From assembly GCF_003606385.1 (NCBI RefSeq), contig NZ_CP032514.1, positions 1,426,001-1,490,000 of the forward strand: 64,000 nucleotides of DNA. Reading direction: 5' to 3'. The stretch is from Actinomyces lilanjuaniae. Lineage in GTDB: Bacteria; Actinomycetota; Actinomycetes; Actinomycetales; Actinomycetaceae. Position 1 is the first letter of the stretch, and each line of letters opens with the position of its first letter. The position numbers and the translations under genes are program-made. Below the pieces are notes generated by a model. That model saw nothing but the letters and a program-made list of their open reading frames with translations. It made no database searches and had not been told where the DNA came from. Below, piece by piece: positions 34,911 to 45,278 of the stretch.

Positions 34911-36344
34911 ATGCGACACCCGTTGCAGCCGCCTGCGGCGAGCCACGCGTCAGGGCTGTCGTGGCACGCGGGAGTCGTGCTGCCGGTGACGCTCGTCATG
35001 CTTTTGGCGTCTCCGGCGGGAGGGCAGGAGCAGGGCCCATCTGATGCCCCAGAGGTGTCCTGGTCATGTGCTGACGCTGCCCTAGGAGCCTGTGTGCGGC
35101 TGCAGGAAGAAGCCGATGGTGACGGGAACACCGACGCCAGGTCCTTTTCCATTGAGGGCACCATGGAGCGGGCCGCGGAGCCGACACCCACCGGAGAGCC
35201 TGCCGAGCCTGTGCCGCCTACTGAGGACGAGGAGGCTGCCGAACCTGCTCAGCCCGACCAGGAGGTGCAGTCCCCGCAGTCCCCCCTGCCTGCTGACTCT
35301 CCGGCTGGCTCGCTCGGCCCCGATGACCCCGCGGACTCCGCCACGCCGAGGGAGCCCGCCGCTCTCGCTGAGGCCGCCGACACGGCGCAGGCGGGGCCGA
35401 CCGATCCGCCCGGTCCCGACGAGCCTGAGGCCGCAGGCCCCGGGCAGCCTTCGGCCTCCGAGGAGGTGGGGGCTGGCGCGCAGCCTGAGTCCTCTGACCC
35501 TTCTGTACCAGCCCCGGCTGCTGAGGAACGCACCAGGAGCGACGAGAGTCAAGGTGATGGCGCGGACGATGGCGTGGACGAGGTCAGCAGAGGTGTAGCA
35601 GAGGATGCGGGTACGGGTGCGGAGTCAGGCACACCTGTCCTGACAGCCCCTCCGACGGCGACAGGGCTGCCAGACAGCGGGAGCGAAAGCGACCTTGACC
35701 AGTCAGGCCGCGGCGGTGGTGAGGACAGCTCGCAGGTGCGGGACGGCTCCGGTCCCTCCTCGGACTCGCCTGAGGCCTCCGTCGATGCCCGTGAGCGTCC
35801 GTCCTTTGACCCTGTCCCACCCGTCTCGGACACCTCCCAGCTCAGTGCGGACAACGCAGGAGCACTGTCAGGAACCCGTCGGGGAGATGCCGTGGTGCTG
35901 ATGATTCCCAGAGACCGGGCCTCGGCCGGAGAATGGGTGTCCGTCTTTGTCCTCTCCGACAGCACGCGGTCCCTAAGCGTTTCCGACAGCACGTCGTCAG
36001 GCTGGATCCAGATCGACTCGTCCAACAGCGTCACTGTCGATATATCCGGCCTGAGGACTGGTACCTACAGGCTGGTTGTCGCTGACAGCGGCAACAATCT
36101 GCTTGGATGGGCGCAGCTGGAGATACAGGCGGGCTCCTCCGGCAGTGACGGCAGCGAAGTCGCCTACGTCATCCCGGGGGAGGCCGCCGTTGGCCAGACG
36201 TTACGTGTTGGGCCCGAGGACTGGATGCTCCTGGGAGCCGGGATGCTGCTCGTCCTGGGGACGGCAGGATTCCTCGTGGTCGCACGCCCGGGTGTCCTCA
36301 GGTCAGTGGCGCGTGCCGCCTCGGAACTCGGCCGCAGGCGCTAG
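34911..36344 (+). CDS. Secreted, membrane-anchored Pro/Glu/Ala-rich protein
   Basis: A 477-residue protein with an N-terminal signal segment (GVVLPVTLVMLLASPAGG), a long low-complexity stalk rich in Pro, Glu, Ala, Ser and Asp (roughly residues 75-320), a small folded domain (about 330-425, DAVVLMIPRDRASAGEWVSV, SVTVDISGLRTGTYRLVVAD), and a C-terminal membrane helix (WMLLGAGMLLVLGTAGFLVV) with a basic tail. No LPXTG is seen, so anchoring is by the helix. ATG 34911 starts just before the signal; an in-frame start at 34839 is less likely. It precedes a protein with similar architecture. I do not recognise the family. Confidence 0.65.
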   Translation: MRHPLQPPAASHASGLSWHAGVVLPVTLVMLLASPAGGQEQGPSDAPEVSWSCADAALGACVRLQEEADGDGNTDARSFSIEGTMERAAEPTPTGEPAEPVPPTEDEEAAEPAQPDQEVQSPQSPLPADSPAGSLGPDDPADSATPREPAALAEAADTAQAGPTDPPGPDEPEAAGPGQPSASEEVGAGAQPESSDPSVPAPAAEERTRSDESQGDGADDGVDEVSRGVAEDAGTGAESGTPVLTAPPTATGLPDSGSESDLDQSGRGGGEDSSQVRDGSGPSSDSPEASVDARERPSFDPVPPVSDTSQLSADNAGALSGTRRGDAVVLMIPRDRASAGEWVSVFVLSDSTRSLSVSDSTSSGWIQIDSSNSVTVDISGLRTGTYRLVVADSGNNLLGWAQLEIQAGSSGSDGSEVAYVIPGEAAVGQTLRVGPEDWMLLGAGMLLVLGTAGFLVVARPGVLRSVARAASELGRRR

Positions 36345-36410
36345 GGAGGCTATGTGGTCGTCGCAGGCGGAGCCAGGCAGAGTCAGGAAAGGCAAGGCAG
36401 AGGAGGAGAC

Positions 36411-37235
36411 GTGTCGCCAGTACACACGGTACCTGGGGTCCTGCCAGCCGCCTGTACCGTGGCCGGTGGCAACGCCGCTGGTGACGTGGCTGCGAGTACT
36501 GTGCGGCGGCTCCGGGCGGCTGTGCTCATGCCTTGCACCACCGCCGTGGCTGTGCTCCTGCTCCTGCTTCTGGCCTCACCTGTGATGCCCGTCCAGGCCA
36601 GCGCAGACACGACGACGGGGTCCTCTACCACCGGAACAGCCTCTACCGTCAGTCCCTCTACTGTCGCGGTGGGAGGTACGGTGGTCTACACGGTCTCAGG
36701 GTTTCCCCGCGGGGCGACAGTTCAGGTGCTCGTAGACGACGGGGCGCTGGCAGCGTCGACCGGCCCGGACGCAGGAGTGGTCACCACGCTCCACATCGAC
36801 GAGGACGGCACCGCCTCCGGGGCATTCGAGCTGCCTGCCTACGTCGGCCTGGGGGAGCACTGGCTGCGTTTCCGTGCTGTCGCGGGACCGGATGTGGCCA
36901 CCTCGGACCTGCGGACGACGGAGTACACCAACAAGAGCCCCTACTTCACCGTTGCGGGAGTTACTGTGATCGGGGGCGCCGATCAGGCCTCTCCGGTGCC
37001 CACGGAGGATGACGGTGCGCTCGCGTCATCCTCGGACACGGCCACGGAGTCTGTCAGTGCCAGCCACAGACCCACCCCTGCAGTGGCCCTTGCGGAAGCT
37101 GAGCGGGGGCCGTCCAAGGACTTCCTCCTTGTCGGGACAGCGGTCCTGGCCGTCTCGCTGGTGGTCTTCATCCTTGCTGGCATCGTCATCGTCAACCGGC
37201 GGCGACTTGCTGGCCTGGAGGGTCGCCGGTCCTGA
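36411..37235 (+). CDS. Secreted, membrane-anchored protein with Ig-like domain
   Basis: A 274-residue protein. A signal segment (TTAVAVLLLLLLASPVMPVQ, about residues 41-60) is followed by a Ser/Thr linker, a beta-rich domain resembling bacterial Ig-like folds (STVAVGGTVVYTVSGFPRGA and LPAYVGLGEHWLRFRAVAG), a short stalk, and a C-terminal helix (LLVGTAVLAVSLVVFILAGI) with a basic end. GTG 36411 has GAGGAG five bases upstream, giving a long n-region; ATG 36528 is the alternative. It lies 66 bases after a gene of the same architecture, suggesting a surface pair. No sortase motif. Function unknown. Confidence 0.65.
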   Translation: MSPVHTVPGVLPAACTVAGGNAAGDVAASTVRRLRAAVLMPCTTAVAVLLLLLLASPVMPVQASADTTTGSSTTGTASTVSPSTVAVGGTVVYTVSGFPRGATVQVLVDDGALAASTGPDAGVVTTLHIDEDGTASGAFELPAYVGLGEHWLRFRAVAGPDVATSDLRTTEYTNKSPYFTVAGVTVIGGADQASPVPTEDDGALASSSDTATESVSASHRPTPAVALAEAERGPSKDFLLVGTAVLAVSLVVFILAGIVIVNRRRLAGLEGRRS

Positions 37236-37285
37236 TCAGCACCGGGCCGTGCCACATCGTCGGGCGCCTGGACCGCACCAGCCAG

Positions 37286-37307
37286 CCGGTGGTGCGTGCA
37301 CCACCGG
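37286..37307. terminator. Hairpin after the surface-protein genes
   Basis: Ten-base perfect arms CCGGTGGTGC and GCACCACCGG enclose a two-base centre. It lies 50 bases after the second surface-protein stop and before the aspS promoter region. There is no T-run, so it is only a candidate terminator. A GTAGACTT -10-like element follows at about 37320. Confidence 0.4.
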
Positions 37308-37397
37308 TCCCGGCCAGGCCGTAGACTTCACCCGGTGCCCGCTGCCGGCGTCGCGGCAGGTACCTGAATCGTCTCCCTGATGGAAGGACTCGGCACC

Positions 37398-39197
37398 GTG
37401 CTGAGAACGCGAGCAGCAGGCTCCCTGCGCACCGGCGACATCGGACAGACCGTTACGCTGGCCGGGTGGGTGGACCGTCGGCGTGACCACGGCGGGGTGG
37501 CTTTTGTCGACCTGCGTGATGCCTCGGGGGTCGCCCAGGTCGTCATTCGCGAGGAGGTTGCCCACGACCTGCGCTCGGAGTACGTGCTGAGGGTAGTCGG
37601 CGAGGTCAGCGCTCGTCCCGAGGGCAACGAGAACCCGAGCCTGCCGACCGGGGACGTCGAGGTGGTGGTCCGTGACCTCGAGATCCTTAACCCCTCTGCC
37701 GCTCTGCCCTTCCAGGTCTCCGACCACGCCGAGGACTCTGGTCAGGCAGGTGAGGAGGCCCGCCTGAGGTACCGCTACCTGGACCTTCGCCGCTCACCGA
37801 TGCAGCGTGCCATCCGGCTGCGCTCGCAAGCCTCCCGCGCCGCCCGTCGGGTGCTGGACTCCCACGACTTCGTTGAGGTCGAGACCCCCACCCTGACCCG
37901 GTCGACACCCGAGGGCGCCCGCGACTTCCTTGTGCCCGCCCGCCTGGCTCCCGGGTCGTGGTATGCCTTGCCGCAGAGCCCCCAGCTGTTCAAGCAGCTG
38001 CTCATGGTGGCTGGCATGGAGCGCTACTACCAGATCGCTCGCTGCTACCGCGACGAGGACTTCCGGGCGGACCGGCAGCCGGAGTTCACCCAGCTTGACG
38101 TAGAAATGAGCTTTGTGGACCAGGAGGACGTCATCAAGGTGGCGGAGGAGGTGATCCGTGAGGTCTGGGCGCTGGTCGGCCACGAGGTGACCACACCGAT
38201 CCCGCGGGTGACCTATGCCGAGGCGATGAGGCGCTACGGAACGGACAAGCCGGACCTGCGTTTCGGGTGCGAGCTGGTGGACCTCACCGAGTACTTTGCG
38301 GCCACAACGTTCCGGGTATTTCGTCAGCCCTATGTCGGTGCGGTCGTAATGCCTGGGGGCGCCTCGCAGTCGAGGAGGACCTTCGACGCCTGGCAGGAGT
38401 GGGCCAGGCAACGTGGCGCCAAGGGCCTGGCCTACGTCACTGTGGCCCAGGACGGGACGCTCGGCGGGCCTGTGGCCAAGAACATCACTGAGGCGGAGCG
38501 TGCGGGCCTGGCGCAGGCCTGTGGTGCTGCCGCAGGTGACTGCATATTCTTTGCTGCCGGGCAGGTCGAGCAGGCGCGCGCCCTGCTCGGGGCCGCTCGT
38601 GTGGAGGTGGCGCGCCGTTGCGGACTGGTGGACGAGGAGGACTGGAGCTTCGTGTGGGTGGTGGACGCCCCCCTGTTCAAGGCCGCCGCTGAGGCTCGGG
38701 CAGACGGGGACGTCACCCTGGGTGCCTCCGCGTGGACTGCGGTCCACCACGCCTTCACCGCCCCCAGGCCGGAGTGCCTGGGGACCTTTGACACCGACCC
38801 AGGCTCTGCCCTGGCCTACGCCTATGACATCGTGTGCAACGGCAACGAGATCGGTGGCGGATCGATCCGCATCCACCGCCGTGACGTGCAGGAGCGCGTC
38901 TTCAAGGTCATGGGAATCGAGCCGCAGGAGGCCCAGGAGAAGTTTGGCTTCCTCCTGGAGGCCTTCTCCTACGGGGCGCCGCCACACGGGGGTATCGCCT
39001 TCGGGTGGGACCGGATCATCGCGCTGCTGACGCGCGCGGACTCGATCCGTGACGTTATTGCCTTCCCGAAGTCGGGAGGTGGCTACGACCCGCTGACGGA
39101 GGCGCCGGCGCCCATCACGGCCCAGCAGCGCAAGGAGGCGGGGGTGGACGCCGTACCCGCCCGCCGGGACTCACCCCGGCCCCCTGCCAGCCAGTAG
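37398..39197 (+). CDS. aspS: Aspartyl-tRNA synthetase
   Basis: Class IIb synthetase, 599 residues in one intact frame. An N-terminal OB-fold ([20 protein letters not shown]) precedes the class II core: [46 protein letters not shown], and the C-terminal [14 protein letters not shown]. It includes the bacterial-type GAD insertion. GTG 37398 ([13 protein letters not shown]) matches actinobacterial AspRS starts and has a GAAGGA site nine bases upstream; ATG 37380 would add six residues. Confidence 0.95.
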   Translation: MLRTRAAGSLRTGDIGQTVTLAGWVDRRRDHGGVAFVDLRDASGVAQVVIREEVAHDLRSEYVLRVVGEVSARPEGNENPSLPTGDVEVVVRDLEILNPSAALPFQVSDHAEDSGQAGEEARLRYRYLDLRRSPMQRAIRLRSQASRAARRVLDSHDFVEVETPTLTRSTPEGARDFLVPARLAPGSWYALPQSPQLFKQLLMVAGMERYYQIARCYRDEDFRADRQPEFTQLDVEMSFVDQEDVIKVAEEVIREVWALVGHEVTTPIPRVTYAEAMRRYGTDKPDLRFGCELVDLTEYFAATTFRVFRQPYVGAVVMPGGASQSRRTFDAWQEWARQRGAKGLAYVTVAQDGTLGGPVAKNITEAERAGLAQACGAAAGDCIFFAAGQVEQARALLGAARVEVARRCGLVDEEDWSFVWVVDAPLFKAAAEARADGDVTLGASAWTAVHHAFTAPRPECLGTFDTDPGSALAYAYDIVCNGNEIGGGSIRIHRRDVQERVFKVMGIEPQEAQEKFGFLLEAFSYGAPPHGGIAFGWDRIIALLTRADSIRDVIAFPKSGGGYDPLTEAPAPITAQQRKEAGVDAVPARRDSPRPPASQ

Positions 39198-39215
39198 GTA
39201 CGTGCGAGCCTGAGG

Positions 39216-39227
39216 CACAATAGGCCC
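39216..39227 (+). promoter_or_regulatory. Possible leaderless promoter of yciO
   Basis: CACAAT at 39216-39221 lies six bases before the ATG, with no ribosome site. The layout parallels that before hisS. Confidence 0.35.
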
Positions 39228-39844
39228 ATGGCGCGCTACACCGAGATCCACCCCGTCAACCCACAGACCCGTCTGGTCAGAAAAGTCGTGGACACCGTGC
39301 GGGAAGGGGGGCTGGTCGCCTACCCTACCGACTCCGGGTACGCCCTGGCCTGCGCCCCGGGTAACAAGGAGGGACTGGACCGTATCCGCTCTATCCGGCA
39401 GCTGGACAGCAGGCACAACTTCACCTTCGTGTGTGCCAGCTTTGCGCAGGTCGGTCCGATGGCGATCCTGGGCAACAACGCCTTCCGCCTGGTCAAGCGG
39501 CTGACTCCGGGGCCGTGGACCTTCATCCTCAAGGGAACTAAGGAGGTCCCGAGGATGACGCTCAACCCCAGGAAGCACACCCTGGGGGTCCGTATCCCGC
39601 AGCACGCCCTGACGCAGGCCCTGGTGGCCGAGTTCGGGAGCCCCTGCTGTCCTCCACGTTTATCCGCCCCGGCCAGGACGAGCCGGAGACCAGCGGGTGG
39701 GAGGTTGAGGAGTCCCTGGGCCACCTTATTGACATCGTCATAGAGGGACCGGTTGGCCGTGGAGAGCCGACGACGGTGGTGGACCTGACTGATGACTACC
39801 CCGAGGTCGTGCGGGAAGGGGCCGGGGACGTCAGCCTGCTGTAG
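39228..39844 (+). CDS. YciO/YrdC-family protein (frame broken once)
   Basis: YrdC-fold protein close to E. coli YciO: IHPVNPQTRLVRKVVDTVRE, GLVAYPTDSGYALAC, RIRSIRQLDSRHNFTFVC and TFILKGTKEVPR. The family is related to TsaC/Sua5 threonylcarbamoyl-AMP synthases, but YciO's own role is less certain. After LVAEFG the frame breaks; restoring one G at 39636-39638 gives EPLLSSTFIRPGQ and the YciO C-terminal block TTVVDLTDDYPEVVREG, ending at 39844. Inferred length is 205 residues, matching YciO. It converges on the MMPL gene and overlaps its 3' end by 14 bases. Confidence 0.85.
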
Positions 39845-42524
39845 GCGACGCCGACTCCACCGCTGACTGTGCTGACTCCGCTGACTCCACGGAGGACGCC
39901 GTCCTGTCGGGAAGGGCCTCCTCACCAGCCGGTTGTCTACCAGTCGGCATGCCACCGGCCGCCATGACCTCCTCATCGGGCGCAGCGGACCTGGCAGTCT
40001 CCAGTGTCTCGGGGACCTCGGAGGTCTCGGCAGGCTCTCTAGCCTCTCCGTTCGGGTCCTGCTCCGTCTCCTGGTCCACCTCCTGGCGGTCAGCACGGCC
40101 CTGTGCCGCGGACGCTCCGGAGGGTCGGAGCCAGCGTGGTGCCCACCAGCTCCAGCGTCCCAGGATCCTCATGACGGAGGGCAGCAGCAGCAGCCGGACC
40201 AGCAGGAGGTCCACTGCGACGACGAGGGCGAGCGCCAGCCCGGTCTCCTGGACGAGCGGAAGCCTGCTGACCAGAAGGCTCGTACAGGCAGCCACCGTGA
40301 CGACGGCTGCTGCGAGAACGGGGCCTCGTGACTGGCGCAGTCCCAGGTGCAGCGCGGTCCGGTGGTCCGTGCCAGCGCTGCGGTACTGGGCGACACGGCT
40401 CATCAGGACGACCTCGTGGCTCATCGCCAGGCCCAGCCCGAGGAGCACTGCCGTGACGACAGCGGTGGTGTCCACACCGACGCCTCCGGCCGGGGCCAGT
40501 CCCAGCAGGCTGCGGCCGTGGCCCTCCTGGACCACCCAGGTCAGCACTCCCAGGGAGGCGGACAGTGACAGGCCGGTGACGGGAACCGCTACGAGCGGCA
40601 GGAGCAGGGAGTCCGTCAGGAGAAGCAGGAGGACGACAGTTGCCAGGACTACTGCCGCCGCCACCACCGGGGCGCTTCCGAGCAGCGAGCCGCGCATGTC
40701 GACCTGGCTTGCCGCCTGCCCCGTCACCCACGTCTCTACCGGGGGATCGAGGGCGCGAAGGGCGGTGACGGCCTCCTCGGCGGTGCCTGACCAGCGCTCT
40801 CCGGTCAGGTCCAGGTAGACCACCGTGTAGTCGCCAGCGGTCGAGGGGCTCACAACTGCCTCAACCCCGGGGACTGAGGCGACGTGGTCGTTGATGAACT
40901 CGGTGACGCTCTCCCCGGTCCCGGCGAGGATGAGCGTGGCGTCCTGGTCCACCGTTGAGGGGTACTCCTGCTCCAGCACCGCTGCGTAGGCCCTCTGGTC
41001 GGAGCCGACCGGGAGCTGGTCCGAGGCAGTCGAGGTGAGCGTGTGCAGGCTGCCCAGCGGGACAGCCAGACCGGTCAGCACCAGCAGGCATCCTGCCAGG
41101 ACAGCCCAGGGGTAGACGCTGCTACGACGAATGCGGGCACCTGCTGGTGTCGTCCCCCGGCCGTCCCTTCTTATGCCTGACAGGCGTCTCAGCGCGGACG
41201 AGAGCGTGGGGCGGATGGGGAGGAGGACCGGGGAGACAGGCCGGGACGAGGGGCGCAGCACCTCCTGTCCCGTCAGCGCCAGGAGTGCTGGGACCAGCGT
41301 CAAGGAGACGCTGACGGACACGAGGAGGACAACAGCCCCTGTCAGTGCTGAGGCTCTCAGCGTACCCTCGGCTGCCAGGTAGAGACCGCAGAGGCTGACC
41401 GCTACCGCCAGGGCTGAGAAGACGACTGTGCGGCCTGCTGTCCGCATCGTCGCTGACAGCAGGCGGGCAGCGGGAGGGGCCTCGGCGTCGCGTCGGTACC
41501 GGTGCGTACCCCGCACGGGAGCAGGCCTGTCCGGGGTGGTACCCGAGCCAGGGTCCTGCGTGTGCGTGTCACCTGGCGCGCTGCCTGCTGGGCCGTCCTC
41601 CGGCGGTCCTTCTGGCTCTGTCGCGCTCGCGCTCGGTGTGCCCGAGCCGAGCGTCTCCTGGTAGCGGGAGGTGAGCAGCAGCGCGTAGCCCAGAGTCAGG
41701 GATGCTCCCAGGACCCAGAAGACAACAGCTGCCACGTAGGGGACCTCGACGACGAGGGACAGCCCGTAGACGGCGCCCAGGGTGCTGGCTGCTGAGACCA
41801 CGGTAGCCAGGAGGCAGGCGCCGACCTGCAGGAGCCTGCTGACGGCCAGCGCCGTCACCAGCAGGGCCACAGGAAGGAGCAGGAGTCCGGATCGCAGCAG
41901 GTCCCGGCCTGCCTCACTGCTGATCGCCTCCTCGACGGAGCCGTCGTGGGAGACGGTGCCTCGGGCGCCCGGAGCGGTTGCGGCGAGCTCTGCAGGCACC
42001 TCTTCCAGGCGGTTACTCACCTGGTCCACCAGGGCGGCTACCTCCTGGGCGTAGCGGGTGTCCTCAGGGTCGGCGACCGCGGAGCCGTTGGGGTTGACCG
42101 TGACGACGACGACGAAGCCGTCCATGCTGTCGGCCGCCATCGACCGGGCCGCGTCCGAGGTCAGCATCCCCGGGACCACAAAGGGGTCCAGGACGTTGTG
42201 TGTGCCCACGAGCTGCCCCAGGTCGGCGTGGGCGGTGGACAGGGCCTGGGCCACCTCCTCCTGCTGCTGGGTCGTGCTCAGGTCCACGTCCGAGACCAGG
42301 AGGGTCACGGTGACGGCGTCACCGGACAAGGAGTCCAGGACATAGCCGCCCTCAGCGCTCTGGGTCCCTGGCGTGTCAGCTGTCACGCTGTGGAGGCGGG
42401 AGAACAGGTTCTGTCCTCCCAGGCCGGTCAGCGCCGCGACTACCAGGACCGCCGACAGGACGAGCCAGGTCGCGACGACGAGCCAGGCGTCCTTGAAGAC
42501 ACGGTAGGAGAGCCAGCCGAGCAT
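39831..42524 (-). CDS. MMPL/RND-family transporter
   Basis: An 897-residue membrane protein with the two-fold RND layout: a membrane helix (WLVVATWLVLSAVLVVAAL), a large extracytoplasmic loop, helices 2-6, and a repeat of the same after about residue 470. The second half has VVTAVLLGLGLAMSHEVVLM, which fits the MMPL helix-4 acidic region, and an acidic C-terminal tail. MMPL proteins export lipids or small molecules. ATG 42524 (MLGWLSYRVFKDAW) is chosen because it directly precedes the first helix; in-frame starts upstream exist. It is divergent from rarA. Confidence 0.8.
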   Translation of the reverse strand: MLGWLSYRVFKDAWLVVATWLVLSAVLVVAALTGLGGQNLFSRLHSVTADTPGTQSAEGGYVLDSLSGDAVTVTLLVSDVDLSTTQQQEEVAQALSTAHADLGQLVGTHNVLDPFVVPGMLTSDAARSMAADSMDGFVVVVTVNPNGSAVADPEDTRYAQEVAALVDQVSNRLEEVPAELAATAPGARGTVSHDGSVEEAISSEAGRDLLRSGLLLLPVALLVTALAVSRLLQVGACLLATVVSAASTLGAVYGLSLVVEVPYVAAVVFWVLGASLTLGYALLLTSRYQETLGSGTPSASATEPEGPPEDGPAGSAPGDTHTQDPGSGTTPDRPAPVRGTHRYRRDAEAPPAARLLSATMRTAGRTVVFSALAVAVSLCGLYLAAEGTLRASALTGAVVLLVSVSVSLTLVPALLALTGQEVLRPSSRPVSPVLLPIRPTLSSALRRLSGIRRDGRGTTPAGARIRRSSVYPWAVLAGCLLVLTGLAVPLGSLHTLTSTASDQLPVGSDQRAYAAVLEQEYPSTVDQDATLILAGTGESVTEFINDHVASVPGVEAVVSPSTAGDYTVVYLDLTGERWSGTAEEAVTALRALDPPVETWVTGQAASQVDMRGSLLGSAPVVAAAVVLATVVLLLLLTDSLLLPLVAVPVTGLSLSASLGVLTWVVQEGHGRSLLGLAPAGGVGVDTTAVVTAVLLGLGLAMSHEVVLMSRVAQYRSAGTDHRTALHLGLRQSRGPVLAAAVVTVAACTSLLVSRLPLVQETGLALALVVAVDLLLVRLLLLPSVMRILGRWSWWAPRWLRPSGASAAQGRADRQEVDQETEQDPNGEAREPAETSEVPETLETARSAAPDEEVMAAGGMPTGRQPAGEEALPDRTASSVESAESAQSAVESASPTAG

Positions 42525-42621
42525 GACGGCATTGTCGCACCATGTGCCGACGCTCATGGGCAGGACGAGGGATGCGCCGCGTCCCCTGCGAGCCAACCGG
42601 CGGCACCGAGGCTGAGAAGGC

Positions 42622-42635
42622 TATGGTCAGGACCC
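42622..42635 (+). promoter_or_regulatory. Possible leaderless promoter of rarA
   Basis: TATGGT at 42622-42627 lies eight bases before the rarA ATG, with no ribosome site between them. Confidence 0.4.
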
Positions 42636-44136
42636 ATGGACCTGTTCGAATCTGTGGGTACCGACGACGCCGGGTTGCCGACCCACCGCCACGCGCCGCT
42701 GGCGGTGCGCATGCGTCCGCGCACCCTGGAGGAGGTCCAGGGCAGGACCACCTTCTGGGGCCGGGGGCGCCGCTGCGACGCCTTGTGGAGCCGTCAGGGG
42801 CAGGTGACGACCGGGGTGCGGGGGTGTCCTCGGTCATCCTGTGGGGCCGCCGGGGACCGGCAAGACGACGCTGGCCTACCTGGTAGCCCGGGCTAGCGGG
42901 CGCCGTTTTGTCGAGCTGTCCGCAGTGACCGCCGGGGTCAGGGATGTACGCTCCGTCGTCAGCGACGCCCGCCGTCAGCTGGCGGCGTCGGGGCAGGAGA
43001 CGGTGCTCTTCGTGGACGAGGTCCACCGCTTCTCACGCTCGCAGCAGGACGCCCTGCTGCCCAGCGTGGAGAACCGGTGGGTGACCCTGGTAGCGGCGAC
43101 CACGGAGAACCCCTCCTTCTCCGTGGTCTCACCTCTGCTGTCACGTTCCCTCCTGCTGACCCTGCGCTCCCTGGGCCCTCAGGACCTGAGGCTCCTGCTG
43201 GAGCGTGCCCTCACCGACGAGCGCGGGCTGGCCGGGGCGGTCGCTCTTGAGGAGGAGGCTCGTGACCAGGTGGTGCGTATGGCAGGCTCCGACGCGCGCA
43301 GGGCGCTGACCGTCCTGGAGGCGGCCGCGGGAGCCGTCCTGGCGGAGGGTGCGCGCGGTAGCGGGCACGACGGTGTCCCTGCCACTCCCAGAATCGTCCC
43401 CAGCATCACGGTCAAGGACGTGGAGCGCGCTGCCGACACCTCGGCGGTGCGCTACGACCGCCAGGGAGACCAGCACTACGACGTCGTCAGCGCCTTCATC
43501 AAGTCGATGCGGGGCTCCGACCCTGATGCCACGATCCACTACCTGGCACGGATGATCGCCGCAGGCGAGGACCCCCGCTACATCGCCAGGAGGATCGTCG
43601 TCCACGCCTCCGAGGACGTGGGGCTGGCGGACCCCTGGGTGCTGTCAACCGCGGTTGCTGCCCAGCAGGCGGTGGCGGCGATCGGGATGCCTGAGTCCGG
43701 TCTCGTGCTGGCCCAGGCCGCGCTGGCCGTGGCGACGGCACCGAAGTCCAACGCGGTAGCCACGGCCCTGAGCCGGGCTCTGGAGGACGTGAGGGCAGGA
43801 CGCGGCGGCACAGTGCCCTCCCACCTGCGGGACGCCCACTACGCCGGTGCCCAGGCGCTGGGGCACGGGCGGGGCTACCTCTACCCCCACGACTTCGCGC
43901 ACTCGGTAGTAGCCCAGACCTACCTGCCTGAGGACCTGGACGGCACCCAGTACTACCAGCCGACCACCAACGGGCACGAGGACCGCGTCTCCCAGAGACT
44001 GGCCCGGGTACGGTCCATCCTGAGCTCCGGTGAGAGCCCCGGTGACGGTCCTGGTGGCGCGCCAGGGGCTACCTGGCCCCAGGCTCCCGCGCCCGCGCGC
44101 TCCCGGAAGGACTCCCCGGGCACTGGACAGTCGTAG
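42636..44136 (+). CDS. rarA: Replication-associated recombination protein RarA/MgsA (frame broken twice)
   Basis: AAA+ clamp-loader-like ATPase acting at stalled forks. Three frames join: [20 protein letters not shown] to [30 protein letters not shown] to VSSVILWG; and [20 protein letters not shown] to the end. One G is short at 42740-42742 and at 42843-42846. Walker [10 protein letters not shown] is split by the second break. Walker [20 protein letters not shown], sensor AATTENPSF and the C-terminal MgsA oligomerisation domain are intact. Inferred length is about 500 residues. Confidence 0.9.
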
Positions 44137-44214
44137 GCTGTCTCGGTGAGCAGCATGCGGGGCGGGACGGGGACGACGGAGACAGGGCGCAACGAAGGCA
44201 GGGGAGGCGTAGCC

Positions 44215-44985
44215 GTGCCAGGAAGGCTGCCAATGGTACTTGTCGGCCTGGCGGCGGGCCTGCTCTCCGGGCTCTTCGGCGTGGGCGGGGGAGTGCTGCT
44301 GGTGCCCGCCCTGGTGGCAGTCCTGGGCCTGGACCACAGGCGGGCTGCGGCGACCTCTCTGGTGGCGATCCTGCCTACCTCTGTCGTCGGTGCGCTGACC
44401 TACGGCCTGCGGGGTCAGGTCTCCCTGGTAGCGGCCGTCATCCTCCTGGCCGGGACCCTGGTGGGTGCCCAGGTAGGCGCCTGGCTGCTCCACCGGCTGC
44501 CCGCAAGGGTGCTCCCGTGGACCTTTGCCTCCTTTGTCGTGCTCGTTCTGGTGTCCCAGCAGGTCGTGCCCCCGGTGCGGCACGCGGACCTGACCCCGGA
44601 CCCGGTGAGGGTGGTGGCGCTGGTCGTGGTGGGACTGGCGGCGGGTGTCCTGTCCGGCCTGGTGGGGGTTGGAGGGGGCGTCGTGGTGGTGCCGGGCCTA
44701 GAGGCGGTCGTCGGGCTGGGGGACCTGCTGGCCCGTGGTACCTCTCTGGCCGTCATGGTCCCCACTGCCGTGTCCGGGGCAGTAGCCCACCTGCGGCGCG
44801 GGCACGCGGACCTGGCCACCGCAGTGGTGACCGGCCTGGCCTCCTCCGCGGCCTCTCCCGTGGGGGCGCTCCTGGCGGCCCGTGTCCCTCCCGGGCCGAC
44901 CTCCTGGATGTTCAGTGCCTTTCTCGTGGTGGTGGCGGTCCTGGTGCTGCGGCGCTCGCCGGGTCGCAGTACCGCTTCCCGCTGA
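44215..44985 (+). CDS. TauE/SafE-family anion exporter
   Basis: A 256-residue protein with about eight membrane segments built as two repeats; each starts with the family signature (GLAAGLLSGLFGVGGGVLLV and GLAAGVLSGLVGVGGGVVVV). Members move sulfite, sulfoacetate or related anions across the plasma membrane; the substrate here is unknown. GTG 44215 has GGGGAGG seven bases upstream and starts next to the first helix. GTG 44146 is an alternative that would add 23 hydrophilic residues. Confidence 0.85.
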   Translation: MPGRLPMVLVGLAAGLLSGLFGVGGGVLLVPALVAVLGLDHRRAAATSLVAILPTSVVGALTYGLRGQVSLVAAVILLAGTLVGAQVGAWLLHRLPARVLPWTFASFVVLVLVSQQVVPPVRHADLTPDPVRVVALVVVGLAAGVLSGLVGVGGGVVVVPGLEAVVGLGDLLARGTSLAVMVPTAVSGAVAHLRRGHADLATAVVTGLASSAASPVGALLAARVPPGPTSWMFSAFLVVVAVLVLRRSPGRSTASR

Positions 44986-45278
44986 CGCCCGCTGGACTGG
45001 CGCAGTGTCCCTCGGCTGCCCCGGCTCCCGTCCGACGGCCCGCAGACGGCTCACCTGCAGGGACTGGGTGCGCGCAGGTGTGAGGATCGGCTCACAGCCG
45101 GACCGGGAAGGTGCGTGCGCCAACTGGTTCGCGCTAGAGTTCAGCAGCCGCACGACTGGGGCGAGCCCCGCTCCCGAAATGCAGGCCTCCTGGGGTCCTG
45201 GCCCGTACCGCGGCTGGCCCCGCGTCGCAGGGCGCTGCCTGTGACGTGCGAACACTACTCCGACAGGAAGAAGCAAGC
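44986..45278 (+). promoter_or_regulatory. rpsD upstream region
   Basis: A 293-bp gap. TAGAGT at about 45135-45140 is a -10 candidate, giving an rpsD leader of about 135 bases. Ribosomal protein S4 often controls its own mRNA through leader structure; no such fold can be shown here by eye. No gene is seen. Confidence 0.35.

Noticed and set aside
36100..36344. Sortase LPXTG anchor at the end of the first surface protein
   Set aside because: No LPXTG-like motif precedes the C-terminal helix; anchoring by the helix itself is the better reading.
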